This document shows positions 41,829 to 50,876 of a DNA stretch of 64,000 bases, one piece after another. Location: assembly GCA_963828405.1 (NCBI GenBank), contig CAWHEG010000031.1, positions 744,001 through 808,000 of the forward strand, given 5' to 3'. Source of the stretch: JANMJD01 sp963828405. Its GTDB lineage: Bacteria; Actinomycetota; Acidimicrobiia; Acidimicrobiales; Ilumatobacteraceae. The notes under the pieces were generated by a model. The model was not told the origin of the DNA. It ran no database searches and worked only from the letters and a program-made list of their open reading frames with translations. The position numbers and the translations under genes are program-made. Positions within the stretch are counted from its first letter, which is position 1, and each line of letters opens with the position of its first letter.

Positions 41829-43385
41829 GTGTCCAGCGGAAACCCGATGAACGACAGGCTCGCCGATCTCGAGGAACGCCGGGCACAGGCCCGCAACCCC
41901 GGTTCGCCGCGGGCCGTCGAACGCCAGCACGCCAAGGGCAAGATGCTGGCCCGCGAGCGGATCGACTACCTCGTCGACCCCGGCTCGTTCCACGAACTCG
42001 ACCTGCTCGCCCGCCATCGCGCCCATGCCGCGGGCCTCGAGGAACGTCCCTACACCGACGGCGTGATCACCGGTTGGGGCACGATCGATGAGCGCAAGGT
42101 CTTCGTCTTCAGTCAGGACTTCACCGTGTTCGGCGGCGCGCTCGGCGAGGTGTTCGCCGAGAAGATCCACAAGCTGATGGACCTCGCCCTCAAGGTGGGC
42201 GCCCCGGTGGTCGGCCTCAACGACGGCGCGGGCGCCCGTATCCAGGAAGGTGTCGTCTCGCTGGCCAGCTACGGCGGAATCTTCTACCGCAACGTGCTCT
42301 CGTCGGGTGTGGTGCCGCAGATCTCGGTGATCCTCGGGCCGTGCGCCGGTGGTGCCGTGTACTCCCCGGCGATGACCGACTTCATCTTCATGGTGCGCGA
42401 GTCGTCGCACATGTTCATCACCGGACCCGACGTCGTCAAGACCGTGACCGGCGAGGATGTGACCCTCGAGGAGCTCGGCGGGGCGATGTCGCACGCCTCG
42501 AAGTCGGGTGTCGCCACGTTCGTGTCGGCCGACGAGAAGGCGTGCCTCGACGACGTCCGCTTCCTGCTCGGATTCCTCCCCTCGAACAACCTCGAGAGCG
42601 CTCCGGTGGTCGAGGGCGACGACCCGGCCCGGCTGTGCCCCGAGCTGCGCGAGATGCTCCCGCCGTCGCCGAACCAGCCGTACGACATGAAGAAGATCGT
42701 CTCGGCCGTGATGGACGACGGTGAGTTCTTCGAGTACTTCCCGCACTGGGCCCGTTCGATCGTCTGCGGATTCGCCAGGATCAACGGCCAGTCCGTCGGC
42801 ATCGTCGGCAACCAGCCGATGGTCCTCGCCGGCGTGCTCGACATCGAATCGGCGGAGAAAGCCGCCCGGTTCGTGCGCACCTGCGACGCGTTCAACATCC
42901 CGCTGATCACCTTCGTCGACGTCCCGGGCTTCCTGCCCGGCGTCGACCAGGAGTACGGCGGGATCATCCGCCACGGAGCCAAGTTGCTCTACGCCTACTG
43001 CGAGGCCACCGTCCCCCGCATCTCGATCATCACCCGCAAGGCGTACGGCGGCGCCTACGTCGTGATGGACTCCAAGTCGATCGGCTCGGATCTGGCCTAT
43101 GCATGGCCGACCGCCGAGTTGGCCGTGATGGGCCCGCAGGGCGCGGTCGAGATCGTCTACCGCCGCGAGATCCAGCAGGCCGCCGACCCGGTGTCGCGTC
43201 GCGCCGAGCTGGTGGCCGAGTACACCGAGAAGTACGCCAACCCGTACGCCGCCGCCGAACGGGGCTACGTCGACGACGTGATCGATCCGGCCGAGACCCG
43301 CATCAAGATCATCGCCGGGCTGGAGATGCTCCGCACCAAGCGGGAGGAGCTCCCGCGCCGCAAGCACGGCAACATGCCGCTATGA
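41829..43385 (+). CDS. pccB: Propionyl-CoA-type acyl-CoA carboxylase beta subunit
   Basis: About 518 residues. Carboxyltransferase domain halves are both present: KGKMLARERIDYLVDPGSFH, VFSQDFTVFGGALGEVFAEK, ARIQEGVVSLASYGGIF, GPCAGGAVYSPAMTDF, and the C-terminal VDVPGFLPGVDQEYGGIIRH with AYGGAYVVMDSKSIGSDLAY. It transfers carboxyl from carboxybiotin to propionyl-CoA or acetyl-CoA; the subtype is likely PccB by overall similarity. GTG 41829 or ATG 41847 may start it; neither has a strong ribosome binding site. The next gene is the epsilon subunit, overlapping its stop. Confidence 0.92.
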   Translation: MSSGNPMNDRLADLEERRAQARNPGSPRAVERQHAKGKMLARERIDYLVDPGSFHELDLLARHRAHAAGLEERPYTDGVITGWGTIDERKVFVFSQDFTVFGGALGEVFAEKIHKLMDLALKVGAPVVGLNDGAGARIQEGVVSLASYGGIFYRNVLSSGVVPQISVILGPCAGGAVYSPAMTDFIFMVRESSHMFITGPDVVKTVTGEDVTLEELGGAMSHASKSGVATFVSADEKACLDDVRFLLGFLPSNNLESAPVVEGDDPARLCPELREMLPPSPNQPYDMKKIVSAVMDDGEFFEYFPHWARSIVCGFARINGQSVGIVGNQPMVLAGVLDIESAEKAARFVRTCDAFNIPLITFVDVPGFLPGVDQEYGGIIRHGAKLLYAYCEATVPRISIITRKAYGGAYVVMDSKSIGSDLAYAWPTAELAVMGPQGAVEIVYRREIQQAADPVSRRAELVAEYTEKYANPYAAAERGYVDDVIDPAETRIKIIAGLEMLRTKREELPRRKHGNMPL

Positions 43386-43624
43386 GCTGGGAGGCGCCGA
43401 CGGGGCAGATGCCCCGCCCGACTCCGCTGGCGATCACGGCCGTGACACCATCGCCGACCGCCGAGGAGGTCGCCGCGATCGCTGTGGCGATGCTCAGCCT
43501 GTGGCCCCACCCGGTGGCCGCGCCGGCGCACGGGTCGCAACCCGACGAGGTCGCCGCGTGGAGGTTCAGCGGACGCTGGTGGGCGCGCCCGCTGCCCGCT
43601 CGCCGCGCCCGCCCCTGGCGTTGA
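43382..43624 (+). CDS. Acyl-CoA carboxylase epsilon subunit-like protein
   Basis: 80 residues. Starts at ATG 43382 within the pccB stop (ATGA). The first half, PLAITAVTPSPTAEEVAAIA, has the TAEEVAA motif found in the small epsilon subunits of actinobacterial acyl-CoA carboxylases (AccE/PccE), and the C-terminus has the Trp/Arg-rich WRFSGRWWARP segment. Epsilon stabilises the alpha-beta complex. Its presence is good support for an actinobacterial host. Confidence 0.75.
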   Translation: MSWEAPTGQMPRPTPLAITAVTPSPTAEEVAAIAVAMLSLWPHPVAAPAHGSQPDEVAAWRFSGRWWARPLPARRARPWR

Positions 43625-43656
43625 CGGGGCCGGGCGGATGGCCGGTCGGGCGGAGC

Positions 43657-44022
43657 TCAGCCGCCGAGCAGGGCGCGCACCCGTTCCTTCGGACGACCGA
43701 TGATCGCCCGCTCGGCGGTGACGATCAGCGGGCGTTGCAGCAGCATCTTGTGCTTGACGAGCAGGCCGATCACCTGCTCCGGGGTCTGGGCGTCGGCATC
43801 GGTCAGACCGAGCTTGGCCCACAGCGAATCGCGGCGCACGAGGTCGGTCACCGGGTCCTCGAGCTTGGCGATGATCTCGGCCAAGGTGGCGGCGTCGGGC
43901 GGTGTCTTGTTGTAGACGACCACGGTGGCCGGGACCCCCAGTTCCTGCGCAATGCCCACGGCATTGCCGGAGGAGTTTCAATGCGGGTTGTGGTAGATCG
44001 TCACCGAGTCGGGCGTGGCCAT
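43657..44022 (-). CDS. arsC: ArsC-family thioredoxin-fold protein, probable selenoprotein (in-frame TGA = Sec)
   Basis: From ATG 44022 the frame reads MATPDSVTIYHNPH, then TGA (43980-43978) as codon 15, then NSSGNAVGIAQELG, and stays open to the stop at 43657 (121 residues). ArsC-type proteins have a catalytic cysteine here (HNPxCxxS), so the TGA stands exactly for the active-site residue, giving U-x-x-S. Downstream conserved parts are intact: LVRRDSLWAKLGL (Arg region), LLQRPLIVT and RAIIGRPKERV. An 8-bp hairpin starts 10 bases after the TGA. Family members reduce arsenate or act as Spx/ArsC-like thiol oxidoreductases, so the substrate is uncertain. Selenocysteine insertion needs selA/B/C/D elsewhere in the genome. 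A point mutation TGC to TGA (dead gene) is the alternative. Confidence 0.8.
43949..43967 (-). promoter_or_regulatory. Candidate bacterial SECIS hairpin
   Basis: In the mRNA the TGA codon is followed by 10 bases, then GCAAUGCC, loop GUG, GGCAUUGC: a perfect 8-bp stem (or 7 bp with the loop CGUGG). Bacterial SECIS elements are stem-loops directly after the UGA with a G/U-containing apical loop about 16-37 bases downstream, which SelB recognises. The geometry here fits. The hairpin also encodes amino acids NAVGIA, so coding pressure does not by itself explain the perfect pairing. Confidence 0.65.
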
Positions 44023-44063
44023 CGACCCAACGTAGTCAGCGCCGGCCGGTACCGTGGGCATCC

Positions 44064-45068
44064 GTGGACGTGACGACGGTTGCCGACGACCTGGTGGTGC
44101 TGCACGACGGCGGGGTGGCCCATCGGTTCGACGGCCTGGCGCCGGACACGGATCACGTCGTGCGCGGCGTCGCCGTGCGCACGATGGCCCGTCCGGCCGG
44201 CGAACTGCTGTGCCGGTTCGCCACCGTCAACGACGTGCACTTCGGCGAGGTCGAGTGCGGCCGGATCGACGATCACCGTGACGGTCCGATCGTCAGGCCC
44301 GAGCCCGGCGAGGCCCCCTATCCGGAGACGATGAGCGACGGGGCCGTCGTCGAGATCGCAACGATCGATCCGGCCGCCGTGATCGTCAAGGGCGACCTGA
44401 GCGCCGACGGCGCCGATGCCGAGTGGGAGGCCTTCGAGCGCTGCTACCGAGAGCCGTTCGGTGACCGGTTGCACGTCGTGCGCGGCAACCACGACGCCTA
44501 CCACGGTCAGGTCCGCTATGCCGGCGACCAGCGCATCGAGCTCCCCGGCGTGACGATCGCCCTGCTCGACACGGTCATCCCGGGCGCATCGACGGGCGGG
44601 CTCCACCCCGAGCAGATCGAGTGGCTCGACGTGCTCGCCGCCGACGCCGCCGGGCCGGTGATCGTCATGGGCCACCACCAGCAGTGGGTCGGCGGCCAGC
44701 GCGATCCGGGCTACTTCGGCATCAACCCCGACGACTCCGAGGCGTTGACCGCGGTCATCGCCCGTCGGCGGTCGATCGTCGCCTACACCGCCGGCCACAC
44801 CCACCGTCACCGGGTGCGCCGGCTGGGCCGTGCCCAGGGGGTGCCGTCGATCGAGATCGGCTGCGTCAAGGACTTCCCCGGCACATGGGCCGAGTACCGC
44901 GTCTACGAGGGCGGGATCACCCAGGTGGTGCACCGCGTGTCGACCCCGGCGGCGCTGGGCTGGAGTGAACGCTGCCGTCACCTCTACCGCGACTTCGGCA
45001 TCGACTACGAGCACTACGCGCTGGGCGGCCTCGACGATCGCTGTGTGTCGATCGAGTGGCGCCACTGA
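44064..45068 (+). CDS. Calcineurin-like metallophosphoesterase
   Basis: 334 residues from GTG 44064. An N-terminal beta-sandwich-like region (1-50) precedes the phosphoesterase core: NDVHFG near 56, the metal-bridging Asp in VKGDLSADG near 112, GNHDAYHG near 144, GHHQQW near 204, and GHTHRHR near 248. This is the full set of two-metal-centre ligands (D, H, D, N, H, H, H). Substrate unknown; a cyclic-nucleotide or general phosphodiesterase is possible. No signal peptide, so cytoplasmic. Confidence 0.87.
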   Translation: MDVTTVADDLVVLHDGGVAHRFDGLAPDTDHVVRGVAVRTMARPAGELLCRFATVNDVHFGEVECGRIDDHRDGPIVRPEPGEAPYPETMSDGAVVEIATIDPAAVIVKGDLSADGADAEWEAFERCYREPFGDRLHVVRGNHDAYHGQVRYAGDQRIELPGVTIALLDTVIPGASTGGLHPEQIEWLDVLAADAAGPVIVMGHHQQWVGGQRDPGYFGINPDDSEALTAVIARRRSIVAYTAGHTHRHRVRRLGRAQGVPSIEIGCVKDFPGTWAEYRVYEGGITQVVHRVSTPAALGWSERCRHLYRDFGIDYEHYALGGLDDRCVSIEWRH

Positions 45069-45078
45069 CCGCGCCGAC

Positions 45079-46305
45079 CTAGGCGCCCCGCTCGGCCCGG
45101 TAGCCCTCGAGCTCGAGCACGTGGGCGTCGAACAGCTCGCCGTCGACGGGGAGTCCGCGCTCCAGCCGCAACGCCTCGAGCGCCAGCAACGGCCGCTCGA
45201 GTTGGCGGCGCCGCGGCCCGCTGAGCGCCTCGAACTCGCGTTGCACCGACTCGAACCGGCCCTTCACCTTGTCCATCGACTCGGTGAACTTGCCCCACTG
45301 CTTGCTGAACGTGCCGAGCAGTTGGAGGATCTCGTCGGAGGTCTGCTCGATCATGAAGTTGTCGAACGCCTGGCGGACCACGCCGAGGAAGGCGTACAGC
45401 GTCAGGGGTGAGCAGAGGACCACCTTCTGGCCGAGTGCCTGCTCGATGAGCAGTGGATCGTGCTCGTGGATGAACCCGCTGATCGTCTCGTTGGGGATGA
45501 ACATCAGCACGTAGTCGACGGTCGGCCCCTCGCCGGCCCCGGCGTAGTTGCGTGACGTCAGCTCGCGCAGGCGGAGCCGGACGTCGCGCAGGAACGAGTC
45601 GCGGTGGATGTCGCGCTCGGCGTCGGTGGTCGCTTCGAGATGACGCAGGTAGGCGGCGAGCGGGAACTTGACGTCCATGTAGAGCACGTGGCCCTTGGGG
45701 AGCAGGAACGTGAAGTCGGGAAGTTGGCGGCCCCCCTCGACGGCGACCTGCTTGCGGTAGTTGACGTTCTCGACGAACCCGGCAAGACGCAGGACGTCCT
45801 CGGCCATCCGCTCGCCCCACTGCCCGCGCGTCTTGGAACTGGCCAGTGCCTCGCGCAGCGACTGCGTCGACGACGCCAGGCTGGCGGTGACCTGGCCGTG
45901 GGCGCGCAGGTTCTCCTCGACGCGCACCATCTGTTCGGAGCTGCGTTGACCGAGCTGCTGAACCATCGCCCCGAGGCGTTCGAGCTCGCCGCGCATCTCG
46001 ACCCGGACCTGTTCGAGGCGCCCGTCGATCAGTTCCTTCTTGGCATCGAGCTCGCGCTGCCCGGTGGCCAGCCCACTGCCCAGCTGTTCGCGGGAGAGCA
46101 CGGCCGACTGCCGCAGCGCAGCCTGGACGGCAAGGTCGCGCTCGGCGCCAGCCTGCCGTCGCAGCTCGCCCATCGCCGCTTCGACGGCGGTCGCCAACCC
46201 GGCGGAGGCGTCGATCGGCCGGCGGATGCGGTCGATGAGCACCACGGCGACCAGCGCCCCTGTGGCGGCTGCCGCCAGCACGGAAAGGATCACGATGAAC
46301 ACCAT
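45079..46305 (-). CDS. rmuC: DNA recombination protein RmuC
   Basis: About 408 residues. An N-terminal membrane helix (VFIVILSVLAAAATGALVAVV) anchors it, followed by a long coiled coil (about 45-140) and the RmuC nuclease-like core: KTRGQWGERMAEDVLRLAGF, LPDFTFLLPKGHVLYMDVKF with PD-(D/E)XK-type acidic residues, VDYVLMFIPNETISGFIHEH and CSPLTLYAFLGVVRQAFDNF. RmuC limits DNA inversions and rearrangement. ATG 46305 (GGAG upstream) is preferred over one at 46347 because it begins right at the membrane helix. Confidence 0.92.
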   Translation of the reverse strand: MVFIVILSVLAAAATGALVAVVLIDRIRRPIDASAGLATAVEAAMGELRRQAGAERDLAVQAALRQSAVLSREQLGSGLATGQRELDAKKELIDGRLEQVRVEMRGELERLGAMVQQLGQRSSEQMVRVEENLRAHGQVTASLASSTQSLREALASSKTRGQWGERMAEDVLRLAGFVENVNYRKQVAVEGGRQLPDFTFLLPKGHVLYMDVKFPLAAYLRHLEATTDAERDIHRDSFLRDVRLRLRELTSRNYAGAGEGPTVDYVLMFIPNETISGFIHEHDPLLIEQALGQKVVLCSPLTLYAFLGVVRQAFDNFMIEQTSDEILQLLGTFSKQWGKFTESMDKVKGRFESVQREFEALSGPRRRQLERPLLALEALRLERGLPVDGELFDAHVLELEGYRAERGA

Positions 46306-46369
46306 GTGCTCCAGCAGACCACAACGGTGTGCCAGAGATCGGGACAAGGATGAGGAGGGTGCCCGCTCG

Positions 46370-46777
46370 TCACTCCGTCGGGTGGCGCTCCAGCCTCAAC
46401 GACGCCGAGTTCATGCAGAACCGCTGGCCGGTCGGGGCCGGCCCGTCCGGGAAGAGGTGCCCGAGATGGGCGCCGCATGTCGTGCACGTCGCCTCGACGC
46501 GGACCATCCCGAGGGAACGGTCCTCGGTGAAGGTGACGTGGGCGGGATCGAGAGCCTCGAAGAAGCTCGGCCAGCCGCAGCCGGAGTCGTACTTGGTGTC
46601 CGACGAGAACAGCGGTGCATCGCAGACGATGCAGTGATAGGTGCCGTCGTCGTGCACGTTCCAGTACTCGCCGGTGAAGGCGCGTTCGGTTGCCGCGTGC
46701 TGGGTCACCTCGTACTGCAGGGGGGTGAGCCGCTGGCGGAGTTCGGCGTCGGGTGGCCGTGATGATGATGCGCTCAT
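46370..46777 (-). CDS. msrB: Peptide-methionine (R)-S-oxide reductase
   Basis: 135 residues. MsrB fold with the structural zinc site CIVCDAPLF and CTTCGAHLG (two CxxC), GCGWPSFFEALDP near 67, HLGHLFPDGPAPTGQRFCMN with the catalytic Cys, and SASLRL. Repairs oxidised methionine. Here the catalytic residue is an ordinary TGC-coded Cys, in contrast to the selenoprotein candidate nearby. ATG 46777. Confidence 0.94.
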   Translation of the reverse strand: MSASSSRPPDAELRQRLTPLQYEVTQHAATERAFTGEYWNVHDDGTYHCIVCDAPLFSSDTKYDSGCGWPSFFEALDPAHVTFTEDRSLGMVRVEATCTTCGAHLGHLFPDGPAPTGQRFCMNSASLRLERHPTE

Positions 46778-46883
46778 CGAACCAGTCTCGCGCGGCGCCG
46801 GTCATCGGCGAGCGGGCCCGCCGGTTCGGCCGTCGGCTTCCGGCGGCGCGTTAGAGTCCGCCGGCGAAGGTGAGGTGGCTCCC

Positions 46884-49094
46884 GTGTCCGTCCACGAATC
46901 GACCGAACGGCGTGCGGAGCCTGCCCCCGGACTGCGGTCGTTGCGATCGGGCGCTGCCGCCCGCCTGGTGATGATCAGCTTCCTCAGCCTCTACCTCGAG
47001 CTGACGTTCATCCGGTGGGCGCCGATGCAGGTGCGCCTGCTCGCCTACTTCTCCAACTACGTGCTGATCGCCGCCCTGCTCGGTCTGGGCCTCGGCATGA
47101 TGGTGTCGGAGTCGCCCCGCCGGCTCCTCGCCTACTTCCCGGCGGGGCTCGCCGTGATGGTGGTCGCCGTCCTGGCGCTCGAGCGGAGGAACTTCGTCGT
47201 CCCCCTCGTCGCCCCGGGCCAGTTCGTCTGGAACTACCTGGCCGGGATCAAGGCCTCCGGCCTGCTCGCCTACGGCGTGCTGGTCGGCTTCTTCCTCGCC
47301 GTCGCCGGGCTGTTCGCCCTCGTCGGCCAGGAGGTCGGTCGGGCCCTGCAGCCGTTCACATCGCTGAGGGCCTACTCCTGGAACGTCTTCGGCAGCCTGC
47401 TCGGCGTCGCCGGGTTCGCCGTGGTCAGCTTCATGGAGGCCTCGCCGCCGGTCTGGTTCGGCGTCGGCGGTGTCGTCCTGCTCGCCTATCGGTGGAATGC
47501 GGCCGACAAACCGACGAGCATCGTGTTCTCCGCCGTGTGGCTGCTCGCCACCGGTGTGATCGTCGGGCTCGACGCCTCGGCCCCGGCGGGGGTCGAACGG
47601 CGCTGGTCGCCCTACTACGAGATCGAGGCCCGACCGATCGAACGGTACGGGGTGACCATCGGCAACAACATCACCGTCAACAAGGACAGCCACCAACAGG
47701 CACTCGACCTGTCGGATCCCTCGCCGAGCGACAGCTACATCGCCGGGCGGGCGCGTCTCTACAACCTCCCGTACGCCTTCATCACACCGCAGCGGGTGCT
47801 CGTCGTCGGCGCCGGGACGGGGAACGACGCGGCGGCCGCGCTGCGCAACGCACCCGAGGCCCGGATCGACGCGGTCGAGATCGATCCGGTCATCGCCCGT
47901 CTCGGCAGGACGTTGCATCCGGAACGGCCCTACGCCTCCCCGCAGGTCGACGTGATCATCGACGACGCCCGCTCGTTCCTGCGCAAGGACGACGAGCGCT
48001 ACGACCTGATCGTGTTCGGCTTCCTCGACTCGCACCGCCTCTTCTCGCACATGTCGAGCGTCCGGATGGACAACTACGTCTACACGCTGGAGAACTTCCG
48101 CCAGGTGAGGGAGCGGCTCACCGCCGACGGCGTGGTGGCCGTCACCTTCACGATCCACGAGAAGTGGATCGCCGACCGCATCTTCACGGTGATGACCGAG
48201 GCGTTCGGGCATCCGCCGCTCGTCTATCAGGGCGATGCCAACGGGTGGGGGACGACGTTCCTGACCAGTCGGGATCCCCTCACGGTGCCGGCCACGGCGA
48301 GAGTCATCGACGTCACCACCGCCGAGCGCCAGGTCTTCGCCGACCGCGACCGGATCACCTGGCGGTACTCGAAGACCGAGGGATATCTCGACCCCGCCCT
48401 GTTCTCCGACCACGCCGAACTGCTCACCGACGACTGGCCGTTCCTGTACATGCGATCGCGCTCGATCCCGCCCAACTACCTGTTCGCCTTGATCCTGACC
48501 TTCCTGGCGACCCTGCTCCTGGTGTGGCGTGCCGTGCCGTCGATCGACATGCGCCGCCTGTCCAACTGGAACTTCTTCGCCCTCGGGGCGGCATTCGCCC
48601 TGCTCGAGACCCGCGGGATCACGGAGATCGCCCTGGTCTTCGGGTCGACGTGGTTGACCAACACGATCGTCATCGGCGCGATCCTGATCATGATCCTGCT
48701 CGCCAACCTGGTGGTGTCACGCCGGCACCCACCGCTGCGCTGGGTCTACGGCGGGCTGGGCGCCGCGGTGGCCGTCGACTACCTCTTCCCGCTGCAGCGG
48801 TTGCTCGGGCTGGGGTTCGAGGCGCAGCTGTTCGCCGCCGGGCTGCGCGTCGCCGCTCCGATGTTCTTTGCCGGAATCCTCTTCGCCCGGTGGTTCGAAC
48901 GCACCGACACACCGAGCGCGGCACTCGGCGCCAACCTCATCGGTGCGGTGCTCGGTGGCCTGCTCGAGTACCTCTCACTGATCATCGGCCTGCGCCAGCT
49001 GTACCTCCTGGCGCTCTTCTTCTACGGGTGCTCGGCCGTCGTCGCCTGGCGGCTCTCGCCCCGGTCGCCGTCGTACGCGAAGATCGTGGGATGA
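46884..49094 (+). CDS. Membrane-bound spermidine-synthase-like protein
   Basis: About 736 residues. Some six N-terminal membrane helices (about 25-220, e.g. YFSNYVLIAALLGLGLGMMV) and further C-terminal ones (about 530-730) flank a methyltransferase-fold domain (about 300-480) with the SAM-type loop VLVVGAGTGNDAAAAL near 305, VEIDPVIARLGRTLHP and DVIIDDARSFLRKDDERYDL. This architecture is widespread in bacteria as spermidine-synthase-like transporters or enzymes of unknown reaction. GTG 46884 follows GGTGAGGTGG. The usp gene overlaps its stop by four bases. Confidence 0.8.
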   Translation: MSVHESTERRAEPAPGLRSLRSGAAARLVMISFLSLYLELTFIRWAPMQVRLLAYFSNYVLIAALLGLGLGMMVSESPRRLLAYFPAGLAVMVVAVLALERRNFVVPLVAPGQFVWNYLAGIKASGLLAYGVLVGFFLAVAGLFALVGQEVGRALQPFTSLRAYSWNVFGSLLGVAGFAVVSFMEASPPVWFGVGGVVLLAYRWNAADKPTSIVFSAVWLLATGVIVGLDASAPAGVERRWSPYYEIEARPIERYGVTIGNNITVNKDSHQQALDLSDPSPSDSYIAGRARLYNLPYAFITPQRVLVVGAGTGNDAAAALRNAPEARIDAVEIDPVIARLGRTLHPERPYASPQVDVIIDDARSFLRKDDERYDLIVFGFLDSHRLFSHMSSVRMDNYVYTLENFRQVRERLTADGVVAVTFTIHEKWIADRIFTVMTEAFGHPPLVYQGDANGWGTTFLTSRDPLTVPATARVIDVTTAERQVFADRDRITWRYSKTEGYLDPALFSDHAELLTDDWPFLYMRSRSIPPNYLFALILTFLATLLLVWRAVPSIDMRRLSNWNFFALGAAFALLETRGITEIALVFGSTWLTNTIVIGAILIMILLANLVVSRRHPPLRWVYGGLGAAVAVDYLFPLQRLLGLGFEAQLFAAGLRVAAPMFFAGILFARWFERTDTPSAALGANLIGAVLGGLLEYLSLIIGLRQLYLLALFFYGCSAVVAWRLSPRSPSYAKIVG

Positions 49095-49549
49095 GCGGAC
49101 CAGTCCTCGTCGCCACGCACAACACCCCCGACGCCGAACTCGTCGTGCAGCGTGCCGCCCAGCTCGCTGTCGCGCTCGGCGTGGATCTCCACGGGGTGAG
49201 CGTGGTCCAGAACATCGACGTCGGCGTACCGGTGGGCGCCGGAGCGGCAGCGGCGATCGCTGCCCAGCACGCGCAGCACCGCGACGACGCCGACGAGGCC
49301 CTGCGCCGCGCCGGGATGGTCGGCGGCTCCCACGGTCTGGAGCTCGTCCCCCATCTCGCCCAGGGCGAGCCGGCGGCGCACATCGTGTCGGTGGCCGACG
49401 AGATCGGCGCCGAACTGATCGTCATCGGGAGTCGCGGACTCGACGCCGCCGGACGCTACGTCCTCGGAAGCGTCCCCGAGCGGGTGTTGTTCGACGCCCA
49501 CGGCCACGATGTGCTCGTGGTGCGCACGGTGGATCGCCGCAGGTCCTGA
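49091..49549 (+). CDS. Universal stress protein (UspA family)
   Basis: 152 residues. ATG 49091 overlaps the previous stop. The USP fold is visible: SGPVLVATHNTPDAELVVQR, VDLHGVSVVQ, and the nucleotide-binding C-terminus VIGSRGLDAAGRYVLGSVPE followed by VLFDAHGHDVLVV, which fits the G-2x-G-9x-G(S/T) ATP-binding pattern. Probably regulates or responds to stress for its coupled membrane partner, which is inference from the overlap. Confidence 0.85.
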   Translation: MSGPVLVATHNTPDAELVVQRAAQLAVALGVDLHGVSVVQNIDVGVPVGAGAAAAIAAQHAQHRDDADEALRRAGMVGGSHGLELVPHLAQGEPAAHIVSVADEIGAELIVIGSRGLDAAGRYVLGSVPERVLFDAHGHDVLVVRTVDRRRS

Positions 49550-49588
49550 GCCCGGGCTGTCGACGGACGAGGCGAGCGGGTGACTCCC

Positions 49589-49975
49589 TCAGGCTCTGAC
49601 GCCGATTCGCCGGGTCGCCTCCTGGTAGACGTCGGCGAGATCGTGGCGGCCCTCGCTGGTGAAGTGGGCGACGAGCTGCAGACCGAGCTGCACGGCGACG
49701 TCCCGCTGCTTCTCGGTCGAGGCGCCGGACGGATCGATGATCGGTGGGAGATCGAACGTGGAGATCGCCGACTCCAGGGCCGGCCCTCCGAGGACGTCGA
49801 GCAGCGCTGCGGCGAGCATCGCATGCGGGACCGAGTCCTCGCCACGCCCGCCTGCGGCCAGCGCCGCCGACCAGCGGACGTGGTAGGCGAGCTGTCCCAG
49901 CGCGCCGTGGTCGACGGTGACACTGGCGCCCGCGCTCGGGGCAACCTCGGCTGATCTGCTCGGGATGACGGTCAT
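49589..49975 (-). CDS. Hypothetical protein
   Basis: 128 residues from ATG 49975. Alternating helical stretches with ALGQLAYHVRWSAALAAGG, MLAAALLDVLGGPALESAIS and VQLGLQLVAHFTSEGRHDLA. No membrane segment or known motif. An upstream in-frame ATG at 50095 would add 40 low-complexity residues and overlap the divergent gene, so it is not used. Family not recognised. Confidence 0.5.
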   Translation of the reverse strand: MTVIPSRSAEVAPSAGASVTVDHGALGQLAYHVRWSAALAAGGRGEDSVPHAMLAAALLDVLGGPALESAISTFDLPPIIDPSGASTEKQRDVAVQLGLQLVAHFTSEGRHDLADVYQEATRRIGVRA

Positions 49976-50093
49976 GGCGTCATCACACACGATCGCCGTC
50001 CCGGCACCCAGGGCCGAAGGTCCCTCGGCCCTGACCGATGGCCGACGTGCCCGCCCGTCGGCCCGGGCTCGACCGGCGCGTACAGTCCCGGTC

Positions 50094-50861
50094 ATGAACG
50101 AACCGACACTCGCCTCGTTCGGCAGCTGGGCGGTGGTCGGCAGGGGTCGGATGGGGCGGGCGTTGTGCGCAGCCGTTCCGGCGCTGTCGGGGCCACTCGG
50201 GCGGGGGGCCGATGGGACGGGATACGACGTCGTGCTGCTCGCCGTGCCCGATGGCGAGATCGTCCGTGCCGCGGCGCTGATCGCTCCGGGACGGCTGGTC
50301 GGTCACTGCGCCGGTTCGCTCGGGCTCGACGTGCTCGCCCCCCACGAGGCGTTCGGGTGCCACCCGTTGACCACCGTCACCGCAGCCGGCGCCCGATTCG
50401 CCGGGGCCGGTGCCGCCGTCGCCGGCTCGACGCCGCGGGCGCTCGCCGCGGCGCGTTGCCTGGCCGGCGTGCTCGGGATGCAGCCGGTCGCGATCGCCGA
50501 CGAGGATCGCGCCGCCTACCACGCGGCGGCATCGATCGCCGCCAACTTCCTGGTCGTGCTCGAGGACTCCGCCGAGGCGTTGCTGGCGACGACCGGAGCG
50601 GAACGCGGCATCCTCGTTCCGCTCGCCCGCGCGGCGTTGGAGGACTGGGCGGCGCAGGGCGCGATCGCCGCGTTGACCGGACCGATCTCCCGCGGCGACG
50701 AGGCGACGGTGGCCCGGCAGCGGGCGGCGATCGCCGAGCGAACACCCCAGCTGCTCGGCCTCTTCGACGTGCTCTGCGACCGGGCCAGGGCGATCGCCGC
50801 CGCACGCCGGGCACCGACCGGGAGTACGGGCCCGGATGGCGATCCCGCCGCGCCCGGGTAG
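50094..50861 (+). CDS. Rossmann-fold DUF2520 protein
   Basis: 255 residues. An N-terminal NAD(P)-binding fold (SWAVVGRGRMGRALCAAVPA, VVLLAVPDGEIVRAAALI) and a helical C-terminal DUF2520 dimerisation-like domain (AYHAAASIAANFLVVLEDSA, ALTGPISRGD). The middle FGCHPLTTVT block (G-x-H-P-L) and the PISRGD segment are hallmarks of this family, often found near panC. It is an oxidoreductase of unassigned substrate. Divergent from the hypothetical gene at 49589. Confidence 0.8.
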   Translation: MNEPTLASFGSWAVVGRGRMGRALCAAVPALSGPLGRGADGTGYDVVLLAVPDGEIVRAAALIAPGRLVGHCAGSLGLDVLAPHEAFGCHPLTTVTAAGARFAGAGAAVAGSTPRALAAARCLAGVLGMQPVAIADEDRAAYHAAASIAANFLVVLEDSAEALLATTGAERGILVPLARAALEDWAAQGAIAALTGPISRGDEATVARQRAAIAERTPQLLGLFDVLCDRARAIAAARRAPTGSTGPDGDPAAPG

Positions 50862-50876
50862 TCGGCCGGGCTCGGA

